Of a stretch of DNA of 64,000 nucleotides, positions 9,312-17,185 are shown one piece after another. Source of the DNA: Pseudomonadales bacterium (GTDB lineage Bacteria; Pseudomonadota; Gammaproteobacteria; Pseudomonadales; Azotimanducaceae). The stretch covers positions 643,545 through 707,544 of the forward strand of contig JAEPOO010000002.1 of the NCBI GenBank assembly GCA_017642855.1, in the 5' to 3' direction. Each line of letters opens with the position of its first letter. Position 1 is the first letter of the stretch. Position numbers and translations under genes: made by a program. The notes below the pieces were generated by a model. That model saw only the letters and a program-made list of their open reading frames with translations, did no database searches and was not told where the DNA came from.

Positions 9312-9686
9312 TTAGAGGACTCTGCGTATGGTTTTCAGCAGCCCTTCCGGATCAAAAGGTTTTACGATCCAGCCGGTCGCACCAGCAGCTTTGCCTGTGA
9401 GCTTCTTGCCAATTCCGGCTTCAGTCGTCAGAACCAGGATCGGTGTGTATTTGTAGTGTTCGAGCTTTCGAAGCTCTGTAATCAGGGTGATACCGTCCAT
9501 CCTTGGCATGTTCAGGTCGGTGACCACGGCCTTGACCGAGTTTTCAGTGGCGAACTCCAGTGCTTCAACCCCATCGGATGACACGTGTGGTTCGTAGCCT
9601 GCGGAATCGAGGGTAAAGCTCACCATGTCCCTGATGGATGCCGAATCATCTACAACTAGAATCGGATCTCGTTTGGTGTCATTCAT
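9312..9686 (-). CDS. cheY: CheY-type single-domain response regulator
   Basis: A 124-residue receiver domain alone. VVDDSAS gives the acidic pocket, Asp57 in VTDLNMPRMDG is the acceptor, Thr is in LVLTTEAG and Lys in IVKPFDP. The ATG at 9686 has AAGGAG seven bases upstream and overlaps the end of the preceding diguanylate cyclase gene by 8 bp, so longer upstream starts are unlikely. Next to cheA, it is the likely CheA output. Whether it binds a flagellar motor or another target cannot be told, since no flagellar or pilus genes are in the window. Confidence 0.93.
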   Translation of the reverse strand: MNDTKRDPILVVDDSASIRDMVSFTLDSAGYEPHVSSDGVEALEFATENSVKAVVTDLNMPRMDGITLITELRKLEHYKYTPILVLTTEAGIGKKLTGKAAGATGWIVKPFDPEGLLKTIRRVL

Positions 9687-10638
9687 TGCAATTCTCCTTG
9701 TCTGACAGCACAGCCTTGTTACGGCCGCTTTCCTTTGCCTGGTATAAAGCTTCATCTGCTCTTTCTATGAGTTCAGTCTTGGAAAGAGCGGTTTGTCCAT
9801 CCGCTGAAGCTACGCCGATCGAAATCGAAACACGATCGACATCTGCTTTTGAAGATTTGTGAGGAACACCCAGTTTTTCTACCGCTCCAATCATGTTGTC
9901 GGTCATGCGGAAGGCATCGTTGACATGGGTGTCAGGCAGGAGAACAACAAATTCTTCACCGCCGTATCGAGCGACCAGGTCGGTCGCTCGATGGAAGCTG
10001 CCCTCAATAGCTTTGGCAACTTTCTGTAGTGTCGTATCGCCTGCCAGGTGGCCATAGGTGTCGTTGTATTGTTTGAAGCAGTCGATGTCGCAGATCATCA
10101 GTGACAGGGGAGACTGGTTTCGGAAGCAGCGGGCAATCTCGACTTCAACCCGTTCGTCGAAACTTCTTCGATTGGGAATCTGAGTAAGCCCATCCAGGCG
10201 CGCCATGTTTTCCAGAACGCGGTTCACATTTCTCAGCTCCAGGTTCAGATTGCTGAGTTTTGACCTCATATCAGCAATTCGTTCCAGTGCCTTGATCTGG
10301 CCGAGAAGCTGAACGGCATTGATCGGTTTCTTCAAGTAAACGTCTGCACCGGTGTCCAGTGCACGCTGAATATAGTCATCTTCATCGTGTGCGGAGAGAA
10401 AAATGATGGGTACCCAGTCATCTTCCTGATACTCACGTATTGCCTGGGTTGCATCAAAGCCGTCCATTTCCGGCATCTCAGCATCCATCACGATCAGATC
10501 AATGGATCCGTTGTCTTTGAAAGCCTCGATAGCTTCGATACCGTTGCTTGCTTCAATGGCCTCGTGTCCGGCGTTGGCGACCGTAGCAGCCACAATCATC
10601 CGGATGGCGCGGGTATCCTCTGCGATTAGAACCTTCAT
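9679..10638 (-). CDS. REC-GGDEF response-regulator diguanylate cyclase
   Basis: This 319-residue protein has a receiver domain (acceptor Asp52 in IVMDAEMPEMDG), a short coiled linker and a GGDEF domain. The active-site loop is GGEEF and the metal-site region DIDCFKQYND is intact. An RATD motif sits five residues before GGEEF, matching the RxxD inhibitory c-di-GMP site. It is therefore predicted to make c-di-GMP under control of phosphorylation, possibly by CheA. This arrangement resembles WspR-like proteins. It sits between a degenerate REC-GGDEF gene and cheY. Confidence 0.95.
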   Translation of the reverse strand: MKVLIAEDTRAIRMIVAATVANAGHEAIEASNGIEAIEAFKDNGSIDLIVMDAEMPEMDGFDATQAIREYQEDDWVPIIFLSAHDEDDYIQRALDTGADVYLKKPINAVQLLGQIKALERIADMRSKLSNLNLELRNVNRVLENMARLDGLTQIPNRRSFDERVEVEIARCFRNQSPLSLMICDIDCFKQYNDTYGHLAGDTTLQKVAKAIEGSFHRATDLVARYGGEEFVVLLPDTHVNDAFRMTDNMIGAVEKLGVPHKSSKADVDRVSISIGVASADGQTALSKTELIERADEALYQAKESGRNKAVLSDKENCNE

Positions 10639-10652
10639 GGCTTTTCCTCAGG

Positions 10653-11648
10653 CTAAAACGGATCCAACACCGTGACCTTAAGGCCAGATGTGTCCTCCGT
10701 CAGATTACTCATGGCATTGGCCACCAGGCAGCCGGTTTTTGGCGGACCGGTTTCGGCGCCTGCACCACAGATTCCGATATGGATTTCTGGTTGCAGGTAA
10801 CCAGCGCGAGTCTGGTAACTCTTCAATGTGAGACCGTCGTGAATGCGTTCATAAGACGCTTTTTTACAATGATCTAGGCTATCGTGCCTCATGACAATAG
10901 CGAAAGTGCCTCGGTCGAAATAGGTCACGATATCCAGTGGGCGAACCAGTCTTCGGATCTTGTCACCGACGCCCACGATCAGCTCATCCACAACCGCCTG
11001 ACCATACTCCTGGATCAGATCGTTGACTTCCATGAGTTTGACCAAGAGCAGTGCAATGGCGCCACCGCGGGCTTCGATCTGACGGATGGTATCGTCCATA
11101 CCTTTCATAGCCTGTCTTCGATTACCGAGACCCGTCAACGGGTCAAGCAACTGGCCGGCCTCGAGGTAACCACACTTCTGGTTCAGATCCAGGTTTTCGT
11201 GAAGCAGCTGGTTGGTCAGACCTGCAAGACGCTCGCCGGACATTACCTGTGGTACGAGTCTGAAAGTTACGGCTTCTCTTGGAATGATGGCGTCGACATT
11301 TGCCTGCCAGGTGTATTCAATCTTGTTGTGAAGTTCGTCACTGATAAGAACGATATAGGTGAACCTGTGTTCTGCACGTTCGATTTCTCGAACATTGCTG
11401 GCGAGTTCAAACCCATCCATATCATCCATGTTGGCATCCATGATGAGCACATCAGGTGTTTCATGTTCCATCTTCTGCAGGGCAGAAATGCCATCGCTGC
11501 AGGCTTGGATATTCCTGAAATTATTGCGGCGCAGGATGTTCTCGTAACCCAGGCATTTATGCTGGTCGCTTACAAGCAGTATGCGCGAATTAGAGACACG
11601 CATCTTGTGGCCGCCTTCCGTGTTATCTGTCACAACATCTTCAGTCAT
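10653..11648 (-). CDS. REC plus degenerate GGDEF protein
   Basis: The protein has 331 residues from the ATG at 11648, which has AAGGAA upstream and lies just after the PilZ gene. The longer frame to 11786 would overlap PilZ by 100 bp. The N-terminal receiver keeps an acceptor-like Asp in IMDANMDDMDG, but the usual paired acids are SDQ. The C-terminal half begins with DPLTGLGNRR as in GGDEF domains, but the metal-site stretch reads LLVKLMEVND and the signature is DRGTF. It cannot be a normal diguanylate cyclase. A regulatory role beside the intact paralogue downstream is plausible but inferred. Confidence 0.87.
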   Translation of the reverse strand: MTEDVVTDNTEGGHKMRVSNSRILLVSDQHKCLGYENILRRNNFRNIQACSDGISALQKMEHETPDVLIMDANMDDMDGFELASNVREIERAEHRFTYIVLISDELHNKIEYTWQANVDAIIPREAVTFRLVPQVMSGERLAGLTNQLLHENLDLNQKCGYLEAGQLLDPLTGLGNRRQAMKGMDDTIRQIEARGGAIALLLVKLMEVNDLIQEYGQAVVDELIVGVGDKIRRLVRPLDIVTYFDRGTFAIVMRHDSLDHCKKASYERIHDGLTLKSYQTRAGYLQPEIHIGICGAGAETGPPKTGCLVANAMSNLTEDTSGLKVTVLDPF

Positions 11649-11685
11649 AACGTTCCTTTTTCCTTGGAGGTCTTCCATGAAGCGG

Positions 11686-12300
11686 TCAGACTGCTGCCGC
11701 AAATCTCTCGTCAAAGTCGGCCTGCCAGCGCTCAGCATCGTCAACTTCGAATAATTTGATGCCAATGTGGTACCTGCCACCGGCATCGCTGACCCAGCGA
11801 ATTTCGCCAGTCATTCGGTAGAGCACGATGGGATAACCCGCCGGTGCCACTGTAATATTGAGAATCGTGTCTTTGGGTAGTGGTTCTTCAATTTCCACGC
11901 CCAGGCCATCCGATGTCACATCAAATGCCGATCCTTTAAGAGTATGACCACTTAGCGACGAATTACTTTCGCACTCGAATACGCCGAGAAACACATTTGT
12001 GGTAATTCTTACTCTACGTGAACGCCTGATATCTTTGCTGACGTTCGCCTCGGCAGGCTTCAGAAATTTAGCTGCCTCAATGACTTCAGGATTTGAACTG
12101 AGAAAGATCCCCACATCAGCGACCGACTGAAGTGCAGCAACCACGGTAAGTTCGTCGTAGTTGCTCTTCAGCCACTCAAAAAACATCTCAGCTTCCGCGT
12201 CCGGGTCAGCGTCGAAGCGCTTCGGCCAGGCAAGGTAAAGCCTCAACAGTTTTTTCGCGTTGGGTCCCGTGAGCCAGTTAGTCTTCGCCTGTGCTTCCAT
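11686..12300 (-). CDS. PilZ-domain protein, likely c-di-GMP receptor
   Basis: This 204-residue soluble protein has an N-terminal helical region of about 95 residues without a recognised domain, then a PilZ domain. The c-di-GMP motifs are RRSRR and DVTSDG; the second fits D-x-[S/T]-x-x-G with Thr in place of the usual Ser. It lies between the MCP and the degenerate REC-GGDEF gene. A role as the c-di-GMP read-out of this operon is inference from position. Confidence 0.85.
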   Translation of the reverse strand: MEAQAKTNWLTGPNAKKLLRLYLAWPKRFDADPDAEAEMFFEWLKSNYDELTVVAALQSVADVGIFLSSNPEVIEAAKFLKPAEANVSKDIRRSRRVRITTNVFLGVFECESNSSLSGHTLKGSAFDVTSDGLGVEIEEPLPKDTILNITVAPAGYPIVLYRMTGEIRWVSDAGGRYHIGIKLFEVDDAERWQADFDERFAAAV

Positions 12301-12309
12301 CAGTGTTGT

Positions 12310-14067
12310 CTAGAATTGTTCCCACTCATCATCGTCATTAAAGGTGTCCCGGTTCGGCGCCGGTCTTTCAAGACGAGGTGTCGGCGCGGGTGGTGGTGCA
12401 GCTGCTCTGGTGGTTTGCGGCTCGAGCATCTCGCGATATTGCTCGCGTTCGAATGTGGCCTTGGCACGCTTGGCAGTTCGCGACTCATCACCGGCAATCT
12501 TGAAGAAAGAAACCAGATCTCTCAGCTCCCTGGCTTGTGAGTCCACCGTCGCACTTGCGGCAGCGGCCTCTTCCACGAGTGATGCGTTTTGCTGAGTCAT
12601 GTCATCCATTTGCAGGATCGCGCGATTGACCTGTGCAATACCGTCAGACTGCTCTCTACTCGCCGCAGCAATCTCAGCCACGTTGTCACTGACTTTCTTA
12701 ATTGAATCAACGATCTCTGTCAGACGGTCTCCGGTTTCATCTACCAGCTTGGTGCCGCCTTCGACTTTATCAACGCTATCCTGGATCAGCTCTTTAATTT
12801 CTTTAGCGGCCGTGGCACTTCGGCCAGCAAGGTTCCTGACTTCTCCTGCAACCACGGCAAAGCCGCGACCCTGATCACCCGCCCGCGCTGCTTCCACAGC
12901 AGCGTTCAGTGCCAGCAGGTTGATTTGGAATGAAATGTCGTCGATCACCGTAATGATTTCCGAGATTCGTTTACTGGAGTCGTTGATTTCGTTCATGGCG
13001 ATGACCGCGCGGCTGGCAATGCCGCCGCCTTGTTCTGCCTGCTTGCTTGCCTCGATAGCCAGCTGGTTCGCCTGATTGGCGTTCTCAGCATTCTGGTTTA
13101 CGGTGCTGGTCATTTCTTCCATGCTCGCCGCGACTTCTTCCAGGCTTGAAGCCTGTTCTTGTGTTCGTTGGCTGAGATTGGTGTTGCCCTGTCCAACCTG
13201 CTCGGACGCCAGACTCACTTCTTCCGCGCCAGATTTGATGCCCCGGATGACCTCCTGCAGCTTTAATACAGTCTTGGAAATGGAGGCCGCCACACCGGTG
13301 GCATCGTTGTTGGTCTCAACTTCCAGATGACCTTCGGCCAGGTGTTCTGCAACCTGTTCGAGATCTGCAGGATCAGCACCCAGTTGCTGCAGCACACTTC
13401 TGGTGATGTAGAGGCTGAGTCCCAGGCCAATTGCGATGGCGATGAAGCCAATGATGGCCATGGTAAACAGAGCATTTTCACTGGATGTCACCAGGCCGCG
13501 TGCAGACTCAACTGCGCCGTTGGATAGTTGCGCCGTCAATGGCTCGATCAGGTCCACCAGCTCAGAAGACTGCTGTTGTACTTCTTTCAAAATGGCATCG
13601 GCGGCAATGATGTCGCCGTCCTGCAGGTATTCAATCAGTTTGGTGCCGTTTTCATAGTAATCATCGTAGCGACGACGGATTTGTTCAATGTTGCTCTCCA
13701 GCTCCGATGCCTGCGCGGCTTCCTCCGCGGAGAACTCTTCTATATCTAGACCATCGAGGATGTTGATGGCGCTCTGTATCGCGGAATCAATCTTTTCGTT
13801 TTCTCGCGCAAACGCACTGGCGGCGTCGTTCAGATCTTCGGTGATATCCAGCTCTGCGGCCAGCAGACTTCGTTCGAGCCAAGCGGATTGACTTAATTGC
13901 CCTTTACTGACCGCCGACATGGCGTTGTTCAGTGGCATGAAGCTCTCGCCTATGGTGCTCAATGCGCCGCTCATCTGGCTCATATTTGAGTAGGCCAAAA
14001 CGACGATCAGTAGCATGAGAGCTACTGTCGACGCGCCGAAACCAATCATTTTCGTTATGAGGTTCAT
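12310..14067 (-). CDS. Methyl-accepting chemotaxis protein with C-terminal EWEQF tail
   Basis: A transmembrane receptor of 585 residues. TM1 lies at about 8-27 and TM2 at about 190-210, with an extracytoplasmic four-helix-type region between them, then HAMP and a long signalling coiled coil. The signalling tip [16 protein letters not shown] is highly conserved. The last residues, DDDEWEQF, resemble the NWETF-type pentapeptide that tethers CheR and CheB. This suits a receptor encoded with cheR, cheB and cheD. The ligand is unknown. The ATG at 14067 has AGGGAAAG upstream. Confidence 0.95.
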   Translation of the reverse strand: MNLITKMIGFGASTVALMLLIVVLAYSNMSQMSGALSTIGESFMPLNNAMSAVSKGQLSQSAWLERSLLAAELDITEDLNDAASAFARENEKIDSAIQSAINILDGLDIEEFSAEEAAQASELESNIEQIRRRYDDYYENGTKLIEYLQDGDIIAADAILKEVQQQSSELVDLIEPLTAQLSNGAVESARGLVTSSENALFTMAIIGFIAIAIGLGLSLYITRSVLQQLGADPADLEQVAEHLAEGHLEVETNNDATGVAASISKTVLKLQEVIRGIKSGAEEVSLASEQVGQGNTNLSQRTQEQASSLEEVAASMEEMTSTVNQNAENANQANQLAIEASKQAEQGGGIASRAVIAMNEINDSSKRISEIITVIDDISFQINLLALNAAVEAARAGDQGRGFAVVAGEVRNLAGRSATAAKEIKELIQDSVDKVEGGTKLVDETGDRLTEIVDSIKKVSDNVAEIAAASREQSDGIAQVNRAILQMDDMTQQNASLVEEAAAASATVDSQARELRDLVSFFKIAGDESRTAKRAKATFEREQYREMLEPQTTRAAAPPPAPTPRLERPAPNRDTFNDDDEWEQF

Positions 14068-14102
14068 GGTACTTTCCCTGTTTTACTGCTGACTACCCGG
14101 CT

Positions 14103-14474
14103 TTAACCCTCGAGGTTAAAGTCATACTTAATAGAAACGTCACTGACCTTTGTGGCGAGACCGCCGGCCATGCACGGAGGAAACTCCAGGGATTCGACAG
14201 CACGGGTGGCGGCTCTTACAAAGGCCTTCGCTGGATTAGCATCCTTAACAGCGATGTCGCCGACTGTACCATCTGGGTTCACACTAAACGACATGATGAT
14301 GTATCCGGTAATGCCCAGCTGCCTTGCCCTTCTTGGATAGGCCGGTGGCTCGCCTTTTGTTGGTCCCCAACCGTCCCCGCAATTGTAAGAGCCCCAGTCA
14401 TTGGCATAGATCGGACCCGCCCCCATCAGCAGGATGCTTATCAGGCAGGCCTTGATGAATGTGTGTCTGTTCAT
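14103..14474 (-). CDS. Exported stand-alone TonB C-terminal-domain protein
   Basis: A 123-residue protein with a signal peptide (cleavage probably after PIYA, near residue 24). The mature part contains AYPRRARQLGITGYIIMSF and later ATRAVESLEFPP, the pattern of a TonB C-terminal domain. There is no TonB membrane anchor or proline-rich spacer, so it is not a complete TonB. Such exported TonB-C modules occur in proteins of unclear function. It is placed after the hybrid kinase-like gene and before the MCP, 35 bp from the latter, so a periplasmic role near the receptor is possible but inferred. Confidence 0.82.
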   Translation of the reverse strand: MNRHTFIKACLISILLMGAGPIYANDWGSYNCGDGWGPTKGEPPAYPRRARQLGITGYIIMSFSVNPDGTVGDIAVKDANPAKAFVRAATRAVESLEFPPCMAGGLATKVSDVSIKYDFNLEG

Positions 14475-14507
14475 GGTTTTCTTCCTTGGTCTTCCTTGGC
14501 AGCTACG

Positions 14508-15629
14508 TTAGGCAGCCCTTTGTTCTTCGGTCAGCTTCTGCAGCAGTTCATCTGTTGAAAATGGTTTCTGAAGAAACGCTGCATGTTCATTGCTCAGGTC
14601 CGCCAGTAAAGGGTCATCCTTCGGATAGCCCGAACAAACGACGATTGGTCCAGCGGAGTGTGATCTAAAGGTTTCGATCACACTGACAGGTTTGCCGTCA
14701 GTGAGAATAGCGTCACAAACCAGCACGTCAAATATCTCACGAGTGACCAGGTGCTGAGCTTCTTTTACTGACAGGGCCGTGGTTACGATATAACCGGCTT
14801 CCTGCAGACGAGTGCTCAACATTGCCAGAACCAGCTCGTTGTCGTCCAGTAGCAGGGCCCTTAGATTGCCAGTGGGCCCTTTCCTTGGATTGATGCTGTT
14901 TTCCTCGGTCTTTTCCGCGACCGGCAGGCTCAGAACGACACAATTCCCAGCGCCGGTGAGATCCCGGTTATATAGCCTGCCACCGATGGCTTCGATGGCT
15001 CGATAGCTGGTTGAGCTCTCTGGCAGCATGGGGTGCTGTTTGATGGCTGAATCTTCCACTTCAATAACGACCTGGTCGTCCAGAGGATCTTGGAAACAAC
15101 GTAGGGTGAGCGTGCCACCCTCGGGCATAGCATCTTTGGCGTTGAGACAGATATTCAGTATCACCTGCTCAAACTGTCCGCTGACCAGGGTGACGTGAGG
15201 TGTGCCGCGGAGCATGTCCTTAACGACAATGTTCTCAGGCAACATGCGGCGCAGGTTGGATGCCACGGAACGAAGTGCGGCACGAGGATCGCTGGGCTGA
15301 CCTGGTGTGCTGCCCTCCTGGGACAGGGACATCAGCTGTGCCGCGGTCGACTGGGCGCCTCTTGCAGCAGATTCCATATCGGTCAGCAGTCTCTGTCGTG
15401 TCATGGAATCGTCCGCGGTGCGTAGCATCTCCACGCAGTTCAAGAGCACCATGAGTGAGTTGTTGAAGTCATGGGCGACACCGCCCGCCAGCCTGCCGAT
15501 GGTGGCCAGCTGGTCGTTATTGTCCGCAGGCGTCGTCTCGCTGGCCGCATCAACCAGTTTCTCGCCGTTGTTTGCAGGCATCAGCCATTCGCTGAGTGCG
15601 ACTCGGACATGATTGATCAGGGTCGACAT
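14508..15629 (-). CDS. Hybrid histidine kinase-like protein with a deleted ATP lid (pseudokinase)
   Basis: This soluble protein of 373 residues has no sensor domain. A DHp helix contains the phosphorylatable-type His in GGVAHDFNNSLMVLL. An ATPase-like domain follows with an intact N box (NICLNAKDAMPEGG), but DxGxG and the FTTK and GTGLGLS boxes are absent: after IEVEDSA the chain passes directly to the final strands. A receiver domain at the C-terminus keeps DDN and an Asp in LVCDAILTDG. It is clearly paralogous to the hybrid kinase at 17182-18864, which has all boxes. ATP hydrolysis is therefore unlikely. It may act as a scaffold, phosphatase or phosphate sink for the operon. Confidence 0.88.
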   Translation of the reverse strand: MSTLINHVRVALSEWLMPANNGEKLVDAASETTPADNNDQLATIGRLAGGVAHDFNNSLMVLLNCVEMLRTADDSMTRQRLLTDMESAARGAQSTAAQLMSLSQEGSTPGQPSDPRAALRSVASNLRRMLPENIVVKDMLRGTPHVTLVSGQFEQVILNICLNAKDAMPEGGTLTLRCFQDPLDDQVVIEVEDSAIKQHPMLPESSTSYRAIEAIGGRLYNRDLTGAGNCVVLSLPVAEKTEENSINPRKGPTGNLRALLLDDNELVLAMLSTRLQEAGYIVTTALSVKEAQHLVTREIFDVLVCDAILTDGKPVSVIETFRSHSAGPIVVCSGYPKDDPLLADLSNEHAAFLQKPFSTDELLQKLTEEQRAA

Positions 15630-15650
15630 ATCGTAATCTTCCGGGCGTAA

Positions 15651-15827
15651 CTAGTTCTGGCTCTCGTGGAGTTTCTTGAGCCAGAGGAGAGTGCCTTCGT
15701 ACTTGGTCCTGTCTCGGATGAGCTGGTGCTGTTGGCGCTCGATCTCTTTGAGCTCGGCCTCTACCTCTTTGATCCAGAACTCGATGTCGTTACCCAGATC
15801 GAAGTTTACTTCCTGTACGGAATCCAT
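15651..15827 (-). CDS. Small coiled-coil protein, function unknown
   Basis: A 58-residue charged helical protein. The stretch from FWIKEVEAELKEIERQQHQL onward looks like a coiled coil with heptad-like hydrophobics. The ATG at 15827 has AGGAAGG about nine bases upstream; the longer frame to 15917 runs into the preceding gene. It lies between a 115-residue unknown protein and the pseudokinase gene, with 21 and 5 bp spacing, so it is in the operon. I recognise no family. A small adaptor is one possibility. Confidence 0.65.
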   Translation of the reverse strand: MDSVQEVNFDLGNDIEFWIKEVEAELKEIERQQHQLIRDRTKYEGTLLWLKKLHESQN

Positions 15828-15832
15828 GTTTA

Positions 15833-16180
15833 TTACCTTCCTGTGTTTACCGTGTCTTGAGGCAGCTGAAGAGTCTCGCCAGTTTGTTTCTGGTGTCGGA
15901 AACCCATTCCCCAGCACTTTGCTTCCTCAGCCCTTCGCAGGCCAATGAAAGACGTCGAGTTCAGCTGGTCATCCATAGCCAGTTCCTGGTACGCCTGCTC
16001 CAGCCTTTCCACCAGTAGGCTGACACCGAGATCATTCTTACCGAGTTGTTGATTCAACCGAGTTTTGATCGGGTCAACGGCGAACGTGTCTGAATCTACT
16101 TCGAAGCTGATCATTGGGCTGGTTTCGAGTGCCATGACTTCAATGGCCAATGGCTCAAATCGTGGTGAAAAATCGTCCAT
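15833..16180 (-). CDS. Unknown 115-residue protein, first gene of the chemosensory operon
   Basis: A soluble protein starting at the ATG at 16180 (MDDFSPRF), with GCAGG a few bases upstream. It is acidic in the first half (SFEVDSDTFAVDPIKTRL) and carries a helical segment (LLVERLEQAYQELAMDDQL) and a polar C-terminus. No family is recognised. It is the first gene after a 153-bp divergent spacer that contains a nested inverted repeat, and it is 5 bp ahead of the coiled-coil gene. Operon membership is well supported; function is unknown. Confidence 0.65.
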   Translation of the reverse strand: MDDFSPRFEPLAIEVMALETSPMISFEVDSDTFAVDPIKTRLNQQLGKNDLGVSLLVERLEQAYQELAMDDQLNSTSFIGLRRAEEAKCWGMGFRHQKQTGETLQLPQDTVNTGR

Positions 16181-16212
16181 GAGACCTGCTTCCAATTTGA
16201 TGAAGAAGTCTA

Positions 16213-16253
16213 CGCGCAGTTACCGTTAAGCAATAACGGACGGAATCTGCGCG
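16213..16253. promoter_or_regulatory. Nested inverted repeat in the divergent promoter region
   Basis: Outer arms CGCGCAG (16213-16219) and CTGCGCG (16247-16253) enclose inner arms CCGTTA (16223-16228) and TAACGG (16234-16239). It lies between the divergent chemosensory operon and membrane-sensor operon. The symmetry suggests an operator or a cruciform-forming dyad. No run of T follows on either strand, which argues against a terminator. Confidence 0.5.
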
Positions 16254-16333
16254 CCTTGTGAGACATTGTTACTGCGTTCTGTAATTCACTGTTTTCGTGG
16301 CTTCCAGCGATTGACTTGGTTCCGGAGGTACCT

Positions 16334-17185
16334 TTGAATCACTGCCCACATTTACTTATTCAACCGGTACCTATGGAATCGGAATCCTATCGGCCTGAGC
16401 AGACTGAACAGTATCTGAGAAGTCGGTTGTTGGTGATCAGTGGACTCGTTATGGCACCGATGTTCCTGTGGTTTGCGACCCAGGAAATCCATCTCCAGCA
16501 TTGGGATATGACGGCCCTGACGTTGGTTGGTGCCATGCTTTGCATCGGCAATGTCTGGATGGGGCAGCACTGTGGACTGAACAAGACGATCCTCAGAATA
16601 TCGCTGGTGTATCTGTTTTTTGTCGCGCTTTACTATGTGAATACGGCTTTCACCACCTCATCCCTGTTGTTCTGTGTGATTTTGCCTTTTACAACGTCTT
16701 TTATGCTGGGATACCGAGAGGCATTCGTCTGGAATCTGTTCCTTGGCGCCGCGTCGCTGTTCCTGATCTTCTCCGCGGAACCGTTCTCGAAAAACACTTT
16801 TGGCGGTTACGCCACAGACTTTGTTGCTGCCTATGTGCTAGCGATCTGTGTCTCCCTGGGTTATGAGCGTATGTGGGAAGAAACTCAAAGGAGAGCGATC
16901 GAAGAACATCAACGGCTTCTGCAGGTTATTGATCACAAAAACGATATCGCTGAACGAAATGAGCAACTGTTTGAAGACCTGAACAACGCGTTGCGTGAAG
17001 TGCGTGAGCTGACAGGATTGATTCCGATTTGCTCAACCTGCAAGAAAATTCGTAGTGACGATGACTTCTGGGAGCATGTCGAAGCCTATCTGCACAAGCG
17101 CACTCAGTTGACTTTCTCTCACAGTATGTGTCCCAGTTGCGCCAATGATGCGATTGAGCAGCTCGAGAAAGATTTGCGGTCATGA
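16334..17185 (+). CDS. Membrane sensor protein with C-terminal Cys4-type motif, no kinase domain
   Basis: About 283 residues: a polytopic membrane part of five or six segments (about 28-180), a coiled coil, then a C-terminal motif ICSTCKKIRSDDDFWEHVEA, later FSHSMCPSC. The CxxC pair, conserved KKIR and final CPxC match a short Cys-rich module seen at the ends of many bacterial signalling proteins; it may bind metal or sense redox. The membrane part resembles that of the hybrid kinase at 18861. The TTG at 16334 follows GGAGG by five bases; the first in-frame ATG, at 16373, has no ribosome site. The stop overlaps the next gene (ATGA). Output partner unknown. Confidence 0.75.
   Translation: MNHCPHLLIQPVPMESESYRPEQTEQYLRSRLLVISGLVMAPMFLWFATQEIHLQHWDMTALTLVGAMLCIGNVWMGQHCGLNKTILRISLVYLFFVALYYVNTAFTTSSLLFCVILPFTTSFMLGYREAFVWNLFLGAASLFLIFSAEPFSKNTFGGYATDFVAAYVLAICVSLGYERMWEETQRRAIEEHQRLLQVIDHKNDIAERNEQLFEDLNNALREVRELTGLIPICSTCKKIRSDDDFWEHVEAYLHKRTQLTFSHSMCPSCANDAIEQLEKDLRS

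Noticed and set aside
10884..11759. Plus-strand frame of 291 codons
   Set aside because: It is antisense to the degenerate REC-GGDEF gene, which has domain support; the frame has no recognisable protein text.
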